Shown: positions 1 through 10,500, counted from the stretch's first letter. The stretch: DNA of 64,000 nt from Flagellimonas profundi (GCF_017313275.1 NZ_JAFLNM010000004.1:124001-188000), one strand, 5' to 3'. The notes: generated by a model from the sequence alone, not told the origin. Numbers and translations: made by a program.

Positions 1-1456
1 ATTTAGCTCTGCTATCCAATTTGTTTCCGTTTACAACTACCGTAGGCTGACCTGGCACTTTGAACTTAAACTGGCTTACAGCAAGGTTCAAGTCAAAATC
101 GAAGTCTTCCAACATAGCGCTTACCGTTGCAATTTCGAGGTTGTTCTTTGGCATTTTAATGCTACCGGACTCTCCACGAACGGTACCGCTAGGTCTTGGA
201 ATATCCTTGATACGGAATTCAGACGAAGTACGGATTCCCTTACCATCGGGCAATGTACCCGAAGCAGTAATGGTTACAGACCTACCTGTTCCTGGGTTCA
301 TAACATACTGGCTTCCGCTTCTTCTGCTCAATCCTGGAGCTGATGCAGATACTTTGTTGTCAGGGATACCTGGAATAGAGATGGTCATTGGGTTAGCAAC
401 ACCACGGTAAACCACGTTCATTTTATCTGCAGAGATAACTGCTGCATTAGGCATGGAGATAGTTGCAAAAGTATTGTTCACTTCTACCGGCACCTCTTCA
501 CCATCTTGCATGAATGTCATGGTTCCTTTAATCGTGTGATCACCTGGAGTACCGGCACTGATCAACATTTTGATACCACCAGCTTCCAATTCGTAATCCT
601 TGCCTTCTGTCAATGGCCTTCCGTCCAAAGTCAATTCAGCCTTTACAGGAGTGGAAGTCTTGTCAGTCTTGCTAACAATGATCTTACCATCGTATTTCTC
701 TCCAGAGTAGTATGCTGTTTTTGGAGCATTCAATGAACTTGCAAAGTTGGTCAAGGATACAGCCTCCGTCAACTCACCTTCCAAAAGCGTTTTCAACACC
801 TCTTGCTCGGTAGTTTTGATATCGGCCTGTAACTGGGTCATCTTTGTCAAAGAGGCTACCAATGGGAACCCTTCGTAGTGATAGTTGATCCAATCTTGAC
901 GTGTACCGTCTCTCTTCTCAACTTTACCATCATCTTTTTTACCATCACTGGTAGCAAAACGGGTTTTAACTGCTGATTTCAAAGATTCGAACTCGCCTTC
1001 TGGTAAAGCGTTGATCACACCTTCACGGTAAGTCTCAATCTGCTCCATGAACTTTTTACCTTCTGGGCCCAAATTGTCGCCCTGAAAGAATTTTTGGTCC
1101 AAGTAGTCAGACTTGTCCATAACCACATAGTCTTTGTCATCTTCCAAATCTGCGGTCATTTCTTTCTTCAATCCTTCCAAATAACTGTAGTAAGAATCTG
1201 AAAGTTGTTTGATCTGCTGAGCATCTTCGTACAGTTCGCCATACTCTTCTTCGTTTTCGGAAGCTTTGGTTTCCAAGCTTGCAAAAAAGCTAGCATTATT
1301 GGCGTCCATGTTTGTGTTGGAAGTCTCTAGCTTTTCGTTCATTAGTCCGAAAGCGGCAAGTACTTCCTTGCTCATATTAAGTGCCAACATCGCGATGAAG
1401 ATCAAGTACATAAGGTTGATCATCTTCTGACGTGGTGTTTGTTTTCCTCCTGCCAT
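1..1456 (-). CDS. gldM: GldM, type IX secretion/gliding motor protein (partial, C-terminus outside window)
   Basis: About 485 N-terminal residues are visible and the frame stays open to the window edge. The start MAGGKQTPRQKMINLMYLIF and the single hydrophobic segment around residues 12-34 match the GldM family, whose one transmembrane helix packs with GldL in the inner membrane. The long periplasmic part spans to the GldK/GldN ring and transmits motion powered by the proton gradient. The visible periplasmic region is rich in short beta-type stretches, as expected of its Ig-like D domains. It is the third gene of a gldK-gldL-gldM run, 67 bases after gldL; gldN would be expected next, outside the window. 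No frameshift or stop is seen. Identity is very likely; only completeness is unknown. Confidence 0.95.
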   Translation of the reverse strand, partial: MAGGKQTPRQKMINLMYLIFIAMLALNMSKEVLAAFGLMNEKLETSNTNMDANNASFFASLETKASENEEEYGELYEDAQQIKQLSDSYYSYLEGLKKEMTADLEDDKDYVVMDKSDYLDQKFFQGDNLGPEGKKFMEQIETYREGVINALPEGEFESLKSAVKTRFATSDGKKDDGKVEKRDGTRQDWINYHYEGFPLVASLTKMTQLQADIKTTEQEVLKTLLEGELTEAVSLTNFASSLNAPKTAYYSGEKYDGKIIVSKTDKTSTPVKAELTLDGRPLTEGKDYELEAGGIKMLISAGTPGDHTIKGTMTFMQDGEEVPVEVNNTFATISMPNAAVISADKMNVVYRGVANPMTISIPGIPDNKVSASAPGLSRRSGSQYVMNPGTGRSVTITASGTLPDGKGIRTSSEFRIKDIPRPSGTVRGESGSIKMPKNNLEIATVSAMLEDFDFDLNLAVSQFKFKVPGQPTVVVNGNKLDSRAK

Positions 1457-1523
1457 GTTTTTCTAATTAGATTTAATAATTAATTTGATTTGGTTTTGTT
1501 TTCTGTTGATTAAAAACCTCTAA

Positions 1524-2180
1524 TTAGTTTTTTCCTCCCATGGCGGTAAGCATACCTCCGTATACTCCGTTCAAAGATGAAAGGTTAGTGGCCAAAGACT
1601 CCATTTGGTCTTTCAGGGCACCAGCATTCTGAACTACTTCTTCGTTGATGGAAGCTTGTCTGCTTGCGCTTTCCAACTGTACTTTGTACAAGCTGTTCAA
1701 AGATTCCATTTGAGCTGCGGCGTGAGACAATTCCTCGGAGTATTTTTTAGTGTGCTGAATAGCATCTGTTGTAGGAGTGATATTCTTGGCGGCACCTTCA
1801 AAACTCTTGATACTTTCACCCAAGTTGGAGAAAAGCTCGGAATCGATTTTAGCTTCTTTAAGAAGACTATCCAATTTCTTGGAAAGAAGTCCTTCGGCTT
1901 CTTGAGCATCCTTAGCTTGTTGTTTTCTGGAAGCATCTGCTTCTCCACCGGCCAATTCCGGGTATACCAAAGACCAATCGAATTCATCATCTACTGGTTC
2001 AAATGCAGAGATTGCGAAGATCAATGCTTCAGTAATAAGTCCAATCGCAAGAAGAAGTCCACCTGTAAGTGGTCCAAACTCCCAGTGAAGGATCTTGAAC
2101 AATGCACCAATAATTACTACCGATGCTCCAAGCCCGTAGGCCATGTTAAACAGCTTTTTTGTTGATTTTGACTGTGCCAT
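1524..2180 (-). CDS. gldL: GldL, type IX secretion/gliding proton-driven motor subunit
   Basis: A 218-residue protein with two N-terminal membrane helices (about residues 13-31 and 38-57) followed by a cytoplasmic region rich in helical, coiled-coil-like sequence. In the known GldLM motor, GldL forms a pentamer around the GldM helices and charged residues inside the membrane carry protons. Here Lys29, His32 and Glu51 lie in or next to the helices and are the likely equivalents of the conserved Lys, His and Glu of the family; this is inferred by position, not alignment. The ATG follows gldK by 85 bases containing a 12-bp inverted repeat. Length is normal for the family. Confidence 0.95.
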   Translation of the reverse strand: MAQSKSTKKLFNMAYGLGASVVIIGALFKILHWEFGPLTGGLLLAIGLITEALIFAISAFEPVDDEFDWSLVYPELAGGEADASRKQQAKDAQEAEGLLSKKLDSLLKEAKIDSELFSNLGESIKSFEGAAKNITPTTDAIQHTKKYSEELSHAAAQMESLNSLYKVQLESASRQASINEEVVQNAGALKDQMESLATNLSSLNGVYGGMLTAMGGKN

Positions 2181-2199
2181 AATTCTAGTTTTAATTAAG

Positions 2200-2247
2200 T
2201 TATATAAATAAGTATTTGGTTACTACTCTTACTTGTTATTTATATAA
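2200..2247. repeat. 12-bp inverted repeat between gldK and gldL
   Basis: TTATATAAATAA at 2200-2211 is exactly complementary to TTATTTATATAA at 2236-2247, with a 24-base loop. It fills most of the gldK-gldL gap. In the transcript it would fold into an AU-only hairpin. It has no GC core, so it is a poor intrinsic terminator; an mRNA processing or stability element that sets GldK:GldL ratios is a possible role. Confidence 0.6.
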
Positions 2248-2265
2248 TGTTCTCTCGTTGTTTTT

Positions 2266-3642
2266 TTATAGTCCGCTTCTTCCGTCGGTAGAATCTTCTT
2301 CTCCCATATAATCTTGAACCGTTCTGAAACCAATATAGCTTCTAGCGGAATCTTGATATTCATAATCTCTCGTACTCACCTGAAGGAAGTACGCTACATC
2401 TTTCCAGGAACCTCCACGGATCACTTTACGTTGATTGTCCTGTGAACCAATGTTCGGGTTCATGGTGGACAGATATTCGTAAGCACCTGGATCAAAACTG
2501 GAGTTGGTCCATTCGGATACGTTACCAGCCATGTTATACAAGTTGTAGTCGTTTGGTTCAAAGGATTTTGCCTCTACAGTATATAGGGCTGCATCGGCTG
2601 CATAATCACCACGTTGCGGTTTAAAGTTGGCCATAAAACATCCTGTGTCACTGATCACATAAGGACCACCCCAAGGATAAGTACCACCTTCGATTCCACC
2701 TCTAGCGGCATATTCCCATTCTGCTTCAGTTGGCAACCTAAATTGGTTCACGAACTGCTTTCCACGACTTTTTTGATCGTCGTTCTTGAATTTTGTTCTC
2801 CAGTTACAGAAAGCTTTTGCCTGCATCCAGTTTACTCCCACTACAGGATAATCGCTGTATGCATCGTGCCAGAAGTAATCGTTGTGCATTGGCTCGTTGT
2901 AACTATATTCGAAATCCCGAATCCACACGGTAGTATCCGGATAAATTTTCAGTTCCTCTTGCTTTATAAAATCTTTTCTGCTACCGGACCTAGCACGTGC
3001 AGCAGCTTCAATATCCATCCAGCTGTATTTGTATTTCAATTTGGTGACATCTATGCTTCTTACACCATTATAACTCTCTTCTTCAGGAAGATAGATGGAA
3101 TCCATGATCTCAGCATAGTATTCATCCGGATATTCGGAAGTATCCCATACCAAATCAACATCTTTATTCAATGCCCTACCTTCATACCCAGTATCTCCAA
3201 GGCCCGCATAGTTGTCGAGCATATACTTGTCATAAACGGATAATTCGGTAGTGTCGGTATCCTTAAAAGCATACTCACCAATACCTTCATCCTCAGGGCT
3301 AATACCTAACTCATCCGCCAAAATGGCCAATCTGGTTCTTACAATGGAATCCTTGACCCACTCCACAAACTGTCGGTACTCACTATTAGTGATTTCCGTA
3401 TCGTCCATATAAAAGGAACGTACGGTAACCGTTCTGGTGGGAGCATTCAATACTTTTGCCTGATCCTCATCGGCTTTACCCATTACAAAGGCGCCTCTGG
3501 GAATCAGTTCCATTCCATAGGGTTTTTCTGGATGCCATTTTTTTCCCTTTACCCCAACTAGTTCACCTTTTGACCTTGATTTAGAGCCACAACTGGTAAG
3601 CAAAAAAACAAGTGCTATAGATGAAAAGAATAGCTTTCTCAT
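2266..3642 (-). CDS. gldK: GldK, type IX secretion ring lipoprotein
   Basis: A 458-residue lipoprotein. The signal peptide ends in a lipobox LLTSC with Cys18. The rest has the formylglycine-generating-enzyme (FGE-sulfatase) fold, seen in EFVMGKADED-like N-terminal strands, LPTEAEWEYAARGG near the middle, and GNVSEWT, RGGSW and GFR near the C-terminus. In GldK this fold is structural: with GldN it makes the periplasmic ring of the T9SS beneath the outer membrane. It heads the gldKLM run, 122 bases after the arginase-like gene. The Asp/Glu/Tyr-rich middle part (residues 120-230) is an insertion typical of GldK relative to true sulfatase modifiers. It is complete and of ordinary length. Confidence 0.94.
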   Translation of the reverse strand: MRKLFFSSIALVFLLTSCGSKSRSKGELVGVKGKKWHPEKPYGMELIPRGAFVMGKADEDQAKVLNAPTRTVTVRSFYMDDTEITNSEYRQFVEWVKDSIVRTRLAILADELGISPEDEGIGEYAFKDTDTTELSVYDKYMLDNYAGLGDTGYEGRALNKDVDLVWDTSEYPDEYYAEIMDSIYLPEEESYNGVRSIDVTKLKYKYSWMDIEAAARARSGSRKDFIKQEELKIYPDTTVWIRDFEYSYNEPMHNDYFWHDAYSDYPVVGVNWMQAKAFCNWRTKFKNDDQKSRGKQFVNQFRLPTEAEWEYAARGGIEGGTYPWGGPYVISDTGCFMANFKPQRGDYAADAALYTVEAKSFEPNDYNLYNMAGNVSEWTNSSFDPGAYEYLSTMNPNIGSQDNQRKVIRGGSWKDVAYFLQVSTRDYEYQDSARSYIGFRTVQDYMGEEDSTDGRSGL

Positions 3643-3764
3643 ACTTTAGGTTAAATTGTTCGATTCAAGATTTAATAACTGTGCTACACAGGTTCATTAT
3701 TCTCAAAACTGATTTTTGAATGAATTATTGTGTAAAAACAATTAATGATCAAAATTTAATTTAT

Positions 3765-4922
3765 TTAGTTCAGGCCTTTTCTATAGGCTTTAAACCACCT
3801 TTCGGGAATGTTCTGGTTGCAAGCATCCAAATAGTCCTCTTCGGTGCATGGTAATAACGCCACCGAATTTGTTTTAGTATGTTCAGCTAAAATTGTTGGT
3901 ACTTCTACCCACCATCTTTCTGTGACATGGCTTTTAAAGAAGATCAATTCCTCCGTGTCCGTGGGTACAGTGAACTTTGTGAAGTCTTCGCTCTTGGAGC
4001 TCGGGTATTCTTTTATTCTATAACTCAAGCCCTCTATAAAATACCAAATGATCTGTGCTATCATCTGAAAAGCCTGGTGGGAGTTTTCCCCTTCGTAGAT
4101 ACCAAATAGGGAAACCTTGTCGCTGATACCTGCATAGCGGGCAATGGCACATATTTCCCTTCCCGTAAAACCATTGGGAGAAAAATTTCGGGCCATACCC
4201 ATTTCGCTGGCACGGATGGCCCGTAGATCCAAACTAACAATATCGCTACTGCGCAAAACGGGTTCTGCCAATTCTATGTTAGTGGCAATCTCACCCAATC
4301 GATAGGCATCAAAAAAAAGACGCTCCATCAAATCCTTTTCTTCCTGGGCGTTGAAATAACTCTGGTATCCTATGTTGGAAAAGTTGAAAAGATTATTGGG
4401 CTTGTCGGTTATGATCTTGCTCATATAAGAATGTGACGAAATCAGTTCATCGTCCTCACCGAAGTCGAAACGACTATCGATGGAGACCAGATTCACCATA
4501 TTCTTTATTTTATCAAAAGCACGGTAGGTAGGAAAAGTAATATCCTGGGTAAGCCCCAATACTATAGGTATAATGTTTTCCTCGAGCAGACCTGCCACGA
4601 TTTCCTTAACGACAAAATAAGTGTCCTCCACCGTATCACCTTCCTCCACATCCCCGATATCAATGATGGTAGAGTTCCAATTGCCCATCATTAATCGGTA
4701 CAACTGGATACGGACTTCGTCCAAATCGAGTTTCTCCGGTTTTTTCTCGAAAGCGTTCCTGGATTCCAACACACCGAAAATGGCAACATCGGCATGGGCG
4801 AATACCGGAAGTCCGTCTTTTTCCGTGTGCATGTGGATGTTTTTGCCCAATGCTTGTTCTGGCAGCAATTCGGAATGTGCCAATACCTTGTCCTTAACCG
4901 GAACCAGAAAATCGAAGGCCAT
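3765..4922 (-). CDS. Arginase/formimidoylglutamase-fold protein with degenerate metal site
   Basis: A 385-residue protein of the ureohydrolase (arginase) fold, the type usually labelled formimidoylglutamase in Bacteroidota. Active ureohydrolases bind two Mn ions through GGDHS, DAHxD and SxDxDxxDP. Here the matching places read LGLTQD (122-127), SIDSRFD (147-153) and SLDLRAIR (230-237). So the first His is Gln or missing, the middle His is Arg151 and the second Asp of the last motif is Arg234; only Asp149, Asp153 and Asp232 remain. Loss of three of six ligands argues against ureohydrolase activity (inference). The gene starts 1 base after the topA stop codon and is followed by gldK, so it is probably co-transcribed with topA. 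Its role is unknown; a structural or regulatory job linked to the gld genes is possible. Confidence 0.8.
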   Translation of the reverse strand: MAFDFLVPVKDKVLAHSELLPEQALGKNIHMHTEKDGLPVFAHADVAIFGVLESRNAFEKKPEKLDLDEVRIQLYRLMMGNWNSTIIDIGDVEEGDTVEDTYFVVKEIVAGLLEENIIPIVLGLTQDITFPTYRAFDKIKNMVNLVSIDSRFDFGEDDELISSHSYMSKIITDKPNNLFNFSNIGYQSYFNAQEEKDLMERLFFDAYRLGEIATNIELAEPVLRSSDIVSLDLRAIRASEMGMARNFSPNGFTGREICAIARYAGISDKVSLFGIYEGENSHQAFQMIAQIIWYFIEGLSYRIKEYPSSKSEDFTKFTVPTDTEELIFFKSHVTERWWVEVPTILAEHTKTNSVALLPCTEEDYLDACNQNIPERWFKAYRKGLN

Positions 4923-4923
4923 A

Positions 4924-7404
4924 CTATTTCTTAGCTTTTGTCTTGGCTTTTTTCTTTGGTGCTTTCTTTTCCAATAGGGTCTGTGCTTCCTCCAAGGTCA
5001 CTTTTGTGGCATCCACATCCTTGGAGAGTTCTACCTTGACCCTACCTTTTATAATATTATGTCTTCCCCAACGGGCTTTCTCGATCCTGATTTTTTCTTC
5101 AGGCCATTCTTGAACGAGCTTTTCAGCTTCCTTTTTCTTTTTGGCCTCGATCAATTCAGCGATATCCCCATCGGAAAGATTATCAAAATCATATTTCTTG
5201 TTCACATTGATGAACATGCCATCCCATTTAATAAAAGGTCCAAACCTACCTTTACCTTTGGTAACGTCCTTTCCTTCATAGGAGGCGATCGGCGCATCGG
5301 CCTTTTGCTTTTCTTTGATCAGTTCAATGGCGCGGTCCATATCCACATCAAAAGCGCTTTCGCCCTTGGCAAGTGAAATAAACTTTTTCCCGAACCTTAC
5401 GTAAGGTCCATAACGACCTACATTGGCCTCTACTTCCTCACCTTCGTAAACCCCCAATTTTCGTGGAAGCTCAAAAAGTGTCATCGCTTCCTCGAACGTA
5501 ATGGTTCCAATGGATTGATCGGGCAACAAACTGGCGAACTCGGGCTTTTCCTCATCGTCCACAGTACCTATTTGAACCATCGGTCCAAAACGGCCCAACC
5601 TTACGGAAACCTGTCTGCCGGATTTGGGGTCCGTACCCAATACACGTTCTCCGCTGGCACGTTCTGCATTTTCCTCGACCTCCAGCACATTGGGATGGAA
5701 ATCCTTGTAGAAATTTTTCATCATTTCCTGCCAATCTTCATCACCTGAAGCGATTTCATCAAAATCCTCTTCGACTTGGGCGGTAAAATTGTAATCGAGA
5801 ATTTGCGTGAAGTGTGTCACCAAAAAATCGTTTACGATCATCCCGATATCCGTTGGGACGATCTTCCCTTTCTCGGAACCTACGGTCTCTGTTAGTTGGC
5901 TATCGGATACTTTTGCGTTTTCCAGTACCAATTGCGCATATTTGCGTTCGGTTCCCTCAACGGTACCTTTTTCCACATACCCCCTATTTTGAATAGTGGA
6001 TATCGTTGGTGCATATGTAGATGGCCTACCAATTCCCAACTCTTCCAATTTCTTTACCAAAGAAGCTTCCGAATAACGGTAAGGTGGTCTGGTGAATCTT
6101 TCCGTGGCAGAAATATATACGTTCTGCAAAGGATCGCCAACATTCATAGCCGGCAGCATTCCTTCCTGCTCTTCGCCATCTTCGTCATCGGTTCCTTCCA
6201 GATATACTTTTAGAAAACCATCAAATTTCACTACTTCCCCGTTTGCAGAGAATTCTTCGTTATGGGTGCTCGCTTTTATTTTTACATTGGTCCGTTCCAA
6301 CTGGGCATCGCTCATTTGCGAAGCAAGCGTACGTTTCCAAATAAGTTCGTACAACTTGGCTTGGTCGCGCTCCAATTGGGGCGACTGTAGTTTCATATCG
6401 GTCGGGCGAATTGCCTCGTGAGCTTCTTGTGCCCCCTTGGACTTGCCTGTAAAGTTTCTGGTTTGACTGTATTCCTTGCCATAATTGTCCAAAATGGCAT
6501 CTTTTGCAGCTGCAATTGCTTCGTTGGATAGGTTAACGCTATCTGTCCTCATGTAAGTAATAAGCCCTGCCTCGTACAATCGCTGCGCCACCTGCATGGT
6601 TCGGCTTACCGAAAAATAAAGTTTTCTTGATGCTTCCTGCTGCAAGGTGGATGTAGTAAATGGTGCCGCTGGGGATTTTTTCGCTGGTTTTTTGGCCAAA
6701 TCGGAAACCGAAAAATCTGCTCCGATATTTTCTTCAAGAAATTTTTCGGCTGCTTCCTTCGTAGGAAATGTTTTGTTCAGCTTGGCCGCAAAAACATTGC
6801 CTCCATCTGTTTTAAATTCCGCTTTTATTCGGAAAGATGCCTCCGGAGTAAAACCTTCAATCTCGCGTTCACGTTCCACGATCAAGCGAACCGCTACGGA
6901 TTGCACCCTACCTGCGGAAAGTCCCGGTTTAATTTTTTTCCAAAGTACCGGTGATAGTTCATACCCAACCAAACGGTCCAACACCCTACGTGCCTGTTGC
7001 GCGTTGACCAAGTTGTAGTTGATGTCCCTTGGGTTTTCAATCGCCTTTTGGATAGCCGATTTTGTAATGGAGTTGAATACGATTCGTTTGGTCTTGTTTT
7101 TGTCCAGCCCCAACTCTTCTGCCAAGTGCCAAGATATAGCTTCTCCTTCACGGTCCTCATCACTTGCCAGCCATATGGTTTCCGCTTTTTTGGCCAAATC
7201 CTTGAGTTTTTTCACCAAGGCTTTTTTCTCCTTGTCCACCGTATACTTAGGCTTAAAATCGTTCTCCACATCTACGCCTAGCTCTTTTGATGGAAGGTCG
7301 GCAATGTGTCCGAAACTGGACTCTACTTGAAATTCTTTTCCTAGAAATCGTTCAATGGTCTTCGCCTTTGCGGGGGACTCTACAATAACTAAATTCTTTG
7401 GCAT
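4924..7404 (-). CDS. topA: DNA topoisomerase I (type IA)
   Basis: An 826-residue type IA topoisomerase that relaxes negative supercoils. The N-terminal Toprim domain begins KNLVIVESPAKAKTIERFLG and carries the acidic SDEDREGEA motif (81-89). The catalytic Tyr is Tyr284 in ITYMRTDS. GRPSTYAPTI follows in the gate domain. Instead of zinc-finger cysteines, the C-terminal third has repeated 'GRFGP / GRYGP...' modules (Toprim-C repeats), followed by a Lys-rich tail. All catalytic elements are intact. It probably starts the topA-arginase-like-gldKLM transcript, since the next gene begins 1 base after the stop codon. A TAnnTTTG promoter element lies just upstream. Confidence 0.96.
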   Translation of the reverse strand: MPKNLVIVESPAKAKTIERFLGKEFQVESSFGHIADLPSKELGVDVENDFKPKYTVDKEKKALVKKLKDLAKKAETIWLASDEDREGEAISWHLAEELGLDKNKTKRIVFNSITKSAIQKAIENPRDINYNLVNAQQARRVLDRLVGYELSPVLWKKIKPGLSAGRVQSVAVRLIVEREREIEGFTPEASFRIKAEFKTDGGNVFAAKLNKTFPTKEAAEKFLEENIGADFSVSDLAKKPAKKSPAAPFTTSTLQQEASRKLYFSVSRTMQVAQRLYEAGLITYMRTDSVNLSNEAIAAAKDAILDNYGKEYSQTRNFTGKSKGAQEAHEAIRPTDMKLQSPQLERDQAKLYELIWKRTLASQMSDAQLERTNVKIKASTHNEEFSANGEVVKFDGFLKVYLEGTDDEDGEEQEGMLPAMNVGDPLQNVYISATERFTRPPYRYSEASLVKKLEELGIGRPSTYAPTISTIQNRGYVEKGTVEGTERKYAQLVLENAKVSDSQLTETVGSEKGKIVPTDIGMIVNDFLVTHFTQILDYNFTAQVEEDFDEIASGDEDWQEMMKNFYKDFHPNVLEVEENAERASGERVLGTDPKSGRQVSVRLGRFGPMVQIGTVDDEEKPEFASLLPDQSIGTITFEEAMTLFELPRKLGVYEGEEVEANVGRYGPYVRFGKKFISLAKGESAFDVDMDRAIELIKEKQKADAPIASYEGKDVTKGKGRFGPFIKWDGMFINVNKKYDFDNLSDGDIAELIEAKKKKEAEKLVQEWPEEKIRIEKARWGRHNIIKGRVKVELSKDVDATKVTLEEAQTLLEKKAPKKKAKTKAKK

Positions 7405-7423
7405 GCACTGGGTTTTGTCTCAA

Positions 7424-7431
7424 CAAAAGTA
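7424..7431 (-). promoter_or_regulatory. Candidate -7 promoter element for topA
   Basis: Read on the minus strand this is TACTTTTG, a perfect match to the Bacteroidota TAnnTTTG element, 19 bases before the topA ATG. No TTG sits at the usual distance upstream, so only half of the promoter is convincing. Confidence 0.5.
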
Positions 7432-7509
7432 TATTAAAATTTAAACTTCGGCATTTACCAACATTGATTTAGTCCTAAAATCCAAAAAAATCCTGGTTCA
7501 AATTCAGAA

Positions 7510-7529
7510 ATCCCATATTAATATGGGAT
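7510..7529. promoter_or_regulatory. 20-bp perfect palindrome between topA and the BNR protein gene
   Basis: ATCCCATATT is followed directly by its reverse complement AATATGGGAT, giving 20 fully symmetric base pairs 63 bases before the BNR-protein ATG and 105 bases before topA (divergent). Such a long perfect dyad without a loop is more like a dimeric-regulator operator than an RNA hairpin. The regulator is unknown. Confidence 0.55.
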
Positions 7530-7592
7530 CATTGATGACACTGGTTAAAATAATTGTTATTTTTAGAAGTCTAACTCAATAACCCAACTAAA

Positions 7593-10500
7593 ATGACCAA
7601 CCGCTTTTTGATCATAGCCCTTGCCTTGCTATGTTTCTATCCCTCGAACGCTCAACGCAAAAAGAACAAAAACAATTCACCACAATTTAAGGAGTCCCTT
7701 TACAACGGTATGGAATATCGTATGGTGGGACCCCATAGAGGTGGTCGAGCCGGAACTGTGACCGGGGTTGCCAACGACCCTAACCTCTATTATATGGGTA
7801 CCGCTGGTGGTGGTGTTTGGAAAACCACGGATGCCGGTAATTCATGGGAATGTATTTCCGATGGCTACTTTGGCGGTTCCATAGGAGCCGTTGCCGTTGC
7901 CGAATCCGACCCAAACATTATTTATGTAGGCGAAGGAGAACAAACACTTAGAGGAAACGTTTCCTCGGGCAAAGGGCTATGGAAAAGTATGGATGCCGGT
8001 GAGACCTGGGAATTCATCGGATTGAAAGATTCCGAACACATAGCGCGTATTCGCATCCATCCCAAAAATCCCGACATTGTTTATGTTGCTGCCATTGGAA
8101 ACCTATGGAAACCCAATGAGACCCGTGGTGTTTTCCGTTCCACTGATGGAGGAAAAAATTGGGAAAAGATCTTATATGTAAGTGATAAGGCAGGTGCAGG
8201 AGACCTCGTCATGGACCCCAACAATAGTAGAATTCTTTATGCCGCCACATGGCAGATGAAACGAAACGGTTACCGCATGGATAGTGGTGGGCCCGACAGT
8301 AAAATGTTTAAAAGCACCGACGGAGGTGATACTTGGACCGACATATCGGAACATTCAGGATTGCCTGGCTTTCCATGGGGAATAGTGGGCATTACCGTAT
8401 CACCTTTGGATTCCGATAGGGTATTTGCCATAATCGAAGCTGAGGACGGTGGCGTATTCCGTTCTGATGATGCGGGAAAAACTTGGAAAAAAGTCAATGA
8501 AAACCGGGGACTAAGACAGAGAGCTTGGTACTATAGCAGAATATATGCCGACACCCAAAATATAGATAAGGTCTGGGTGATGAACGTGAGCTATGGCGTT
8601 TCCACAGATGGAGGAAACACCTTTACATTAAAAAATGCACCTCATGGAGATCACCACGATCTTTGGATAGACCCGAACAACAATCAAAGAATGATCATTG
8701 CCGATGATGGTGGGGCACAAATCTCCAACGACGGAGGAAATAACTGGACCACCTATTATAACCAACCTACTGCCCAGTTTTACCGAGTTGCAACAGATAG
8801 CATTTTCCCATATAGAATTTATGGAGCGCAGCAAGACAACACAGCACTGCGGATTTCTCACCGTTCTTCAGGTTCTGCCATCACTCAAGATGATTGGGAA
8901 CCCACAGCAGGTGGAGAAAGCGCGCACTTGGCGCCGGACCCTAAAAACAACCAATTGGTTTACGGAGGAACTTACAAAGGTTATATGAACCGTTTGGACC
9001 ATACCACGGGTCAGACCATTTCAACCAACATTTGGCCCGACAATCCCGCAGGTTCTGGAGCAGAGGTAATGAAGTACCGTTTTAATTGGAACTATCCATT
9101 GACGTTCAGTAGGCACGATTCCGACGTGCTTTTTGCAGGATCTAACTATTTGCATGCCACGACCGATGGAGGACAATCTTGGAAAACCATTTCTCCAGAA
9201 TTGGCAAGAGGTATACCTGAGACCATAGAATCATCGGGCGGACCAATTACGCAGGACAACACAGGTGCAGAATTCTATTCAAATGTTTTTGTGATTACGG
9301 AGTCCATCTTGGAAAAAGGAGTGATTTGGACCGGTAGCGATGATGGATTGATCCATGTAACCCGCGATAATGGCACAACATGGGAAGATGTAACACCACC
9401 AGCTTCAATGTCACCAAAACTGAACATGATCAACTCAATTGATGCCAGCCCATTTGATCCAGGAACGGTTTATGTGGCCGCCACTTCCTATAAGTTCGGT
9501 GATTACACTCCCTATTTGTACAAAACGGAAGATTACGGAAAAACATGGAAATTGATCACGGATGGTATCAAAGGAAATTATTACACACGTGTTATCCGTT
9601 CCGATAAGGTCCGTGAAGGTTTATTGTATGCGGGAACAGAATGGGGCATGTATATTTCTTTTGATGATGGGGAGCATTGGACTCCCTTCCAGTTGAACTT
9701 ACCCATTACCGCAATCCGTGACCTTCATGTAAGGGACAATGATTTGATTGTAGCCACCCATGGAAGAAGTTTTTGGATGATAGACGATCTAACTCCGCTC
9801 CATCAACTATCCGAAGAAGTATCCAATAGTGATTTTTATCTGTACAAACCGGATATGGCCTATAGAATGCACCAAGACCGATCTTGGCGAGAACCCAACA
9901 CCAAATTGGTAGGTGAAAACCATCCTAATGGGGCCATCATCAACTATTACCTGAAAACTTTAAAGGAAACCGATACCGTTACCATGGAAATTTTGGAAAC
10001 GGATGGCAGCGTGATCCAAACCTTTTCCAATCAGGCAAAACCTGATAGATTGGACCCCACCTCAACACAAAAATTGGAAGTAACCGAAGGAGGAAACCGA
10101 TTTATCTGGAACATGAGGTATCCTGGCTACCAGGAATTCGAAGGAATGGTGTTTTACTCATCACCCAACATTGGCCCTAAGGCAGTACCTGGAAATTACA
10201 AAGCAAGGCTTACTGTGAACGGAAACTCCATGGAGCAAATGTTCACCATTGTAAAAGATCCAAGGATTTCCCTAACCCAAAAAGATTTTCAGGATCAGTT
10301 TGACTTTGTCATGAAAGTGCGCGACCAAGTTTCCCGTGCCAACAATGCCATCATCAACATTAGGAACATTAAAAAGGATTTGGCTTATTTAAAAGAGAAA
10401 ACAAAGGACAATCCTGAAATCCAAAAAATGGCCAAGGATTTTGAAGAGGAACTTTCCGTTATCGAGAACAACATACACATGACGAAAAACCAAAGTAGAC

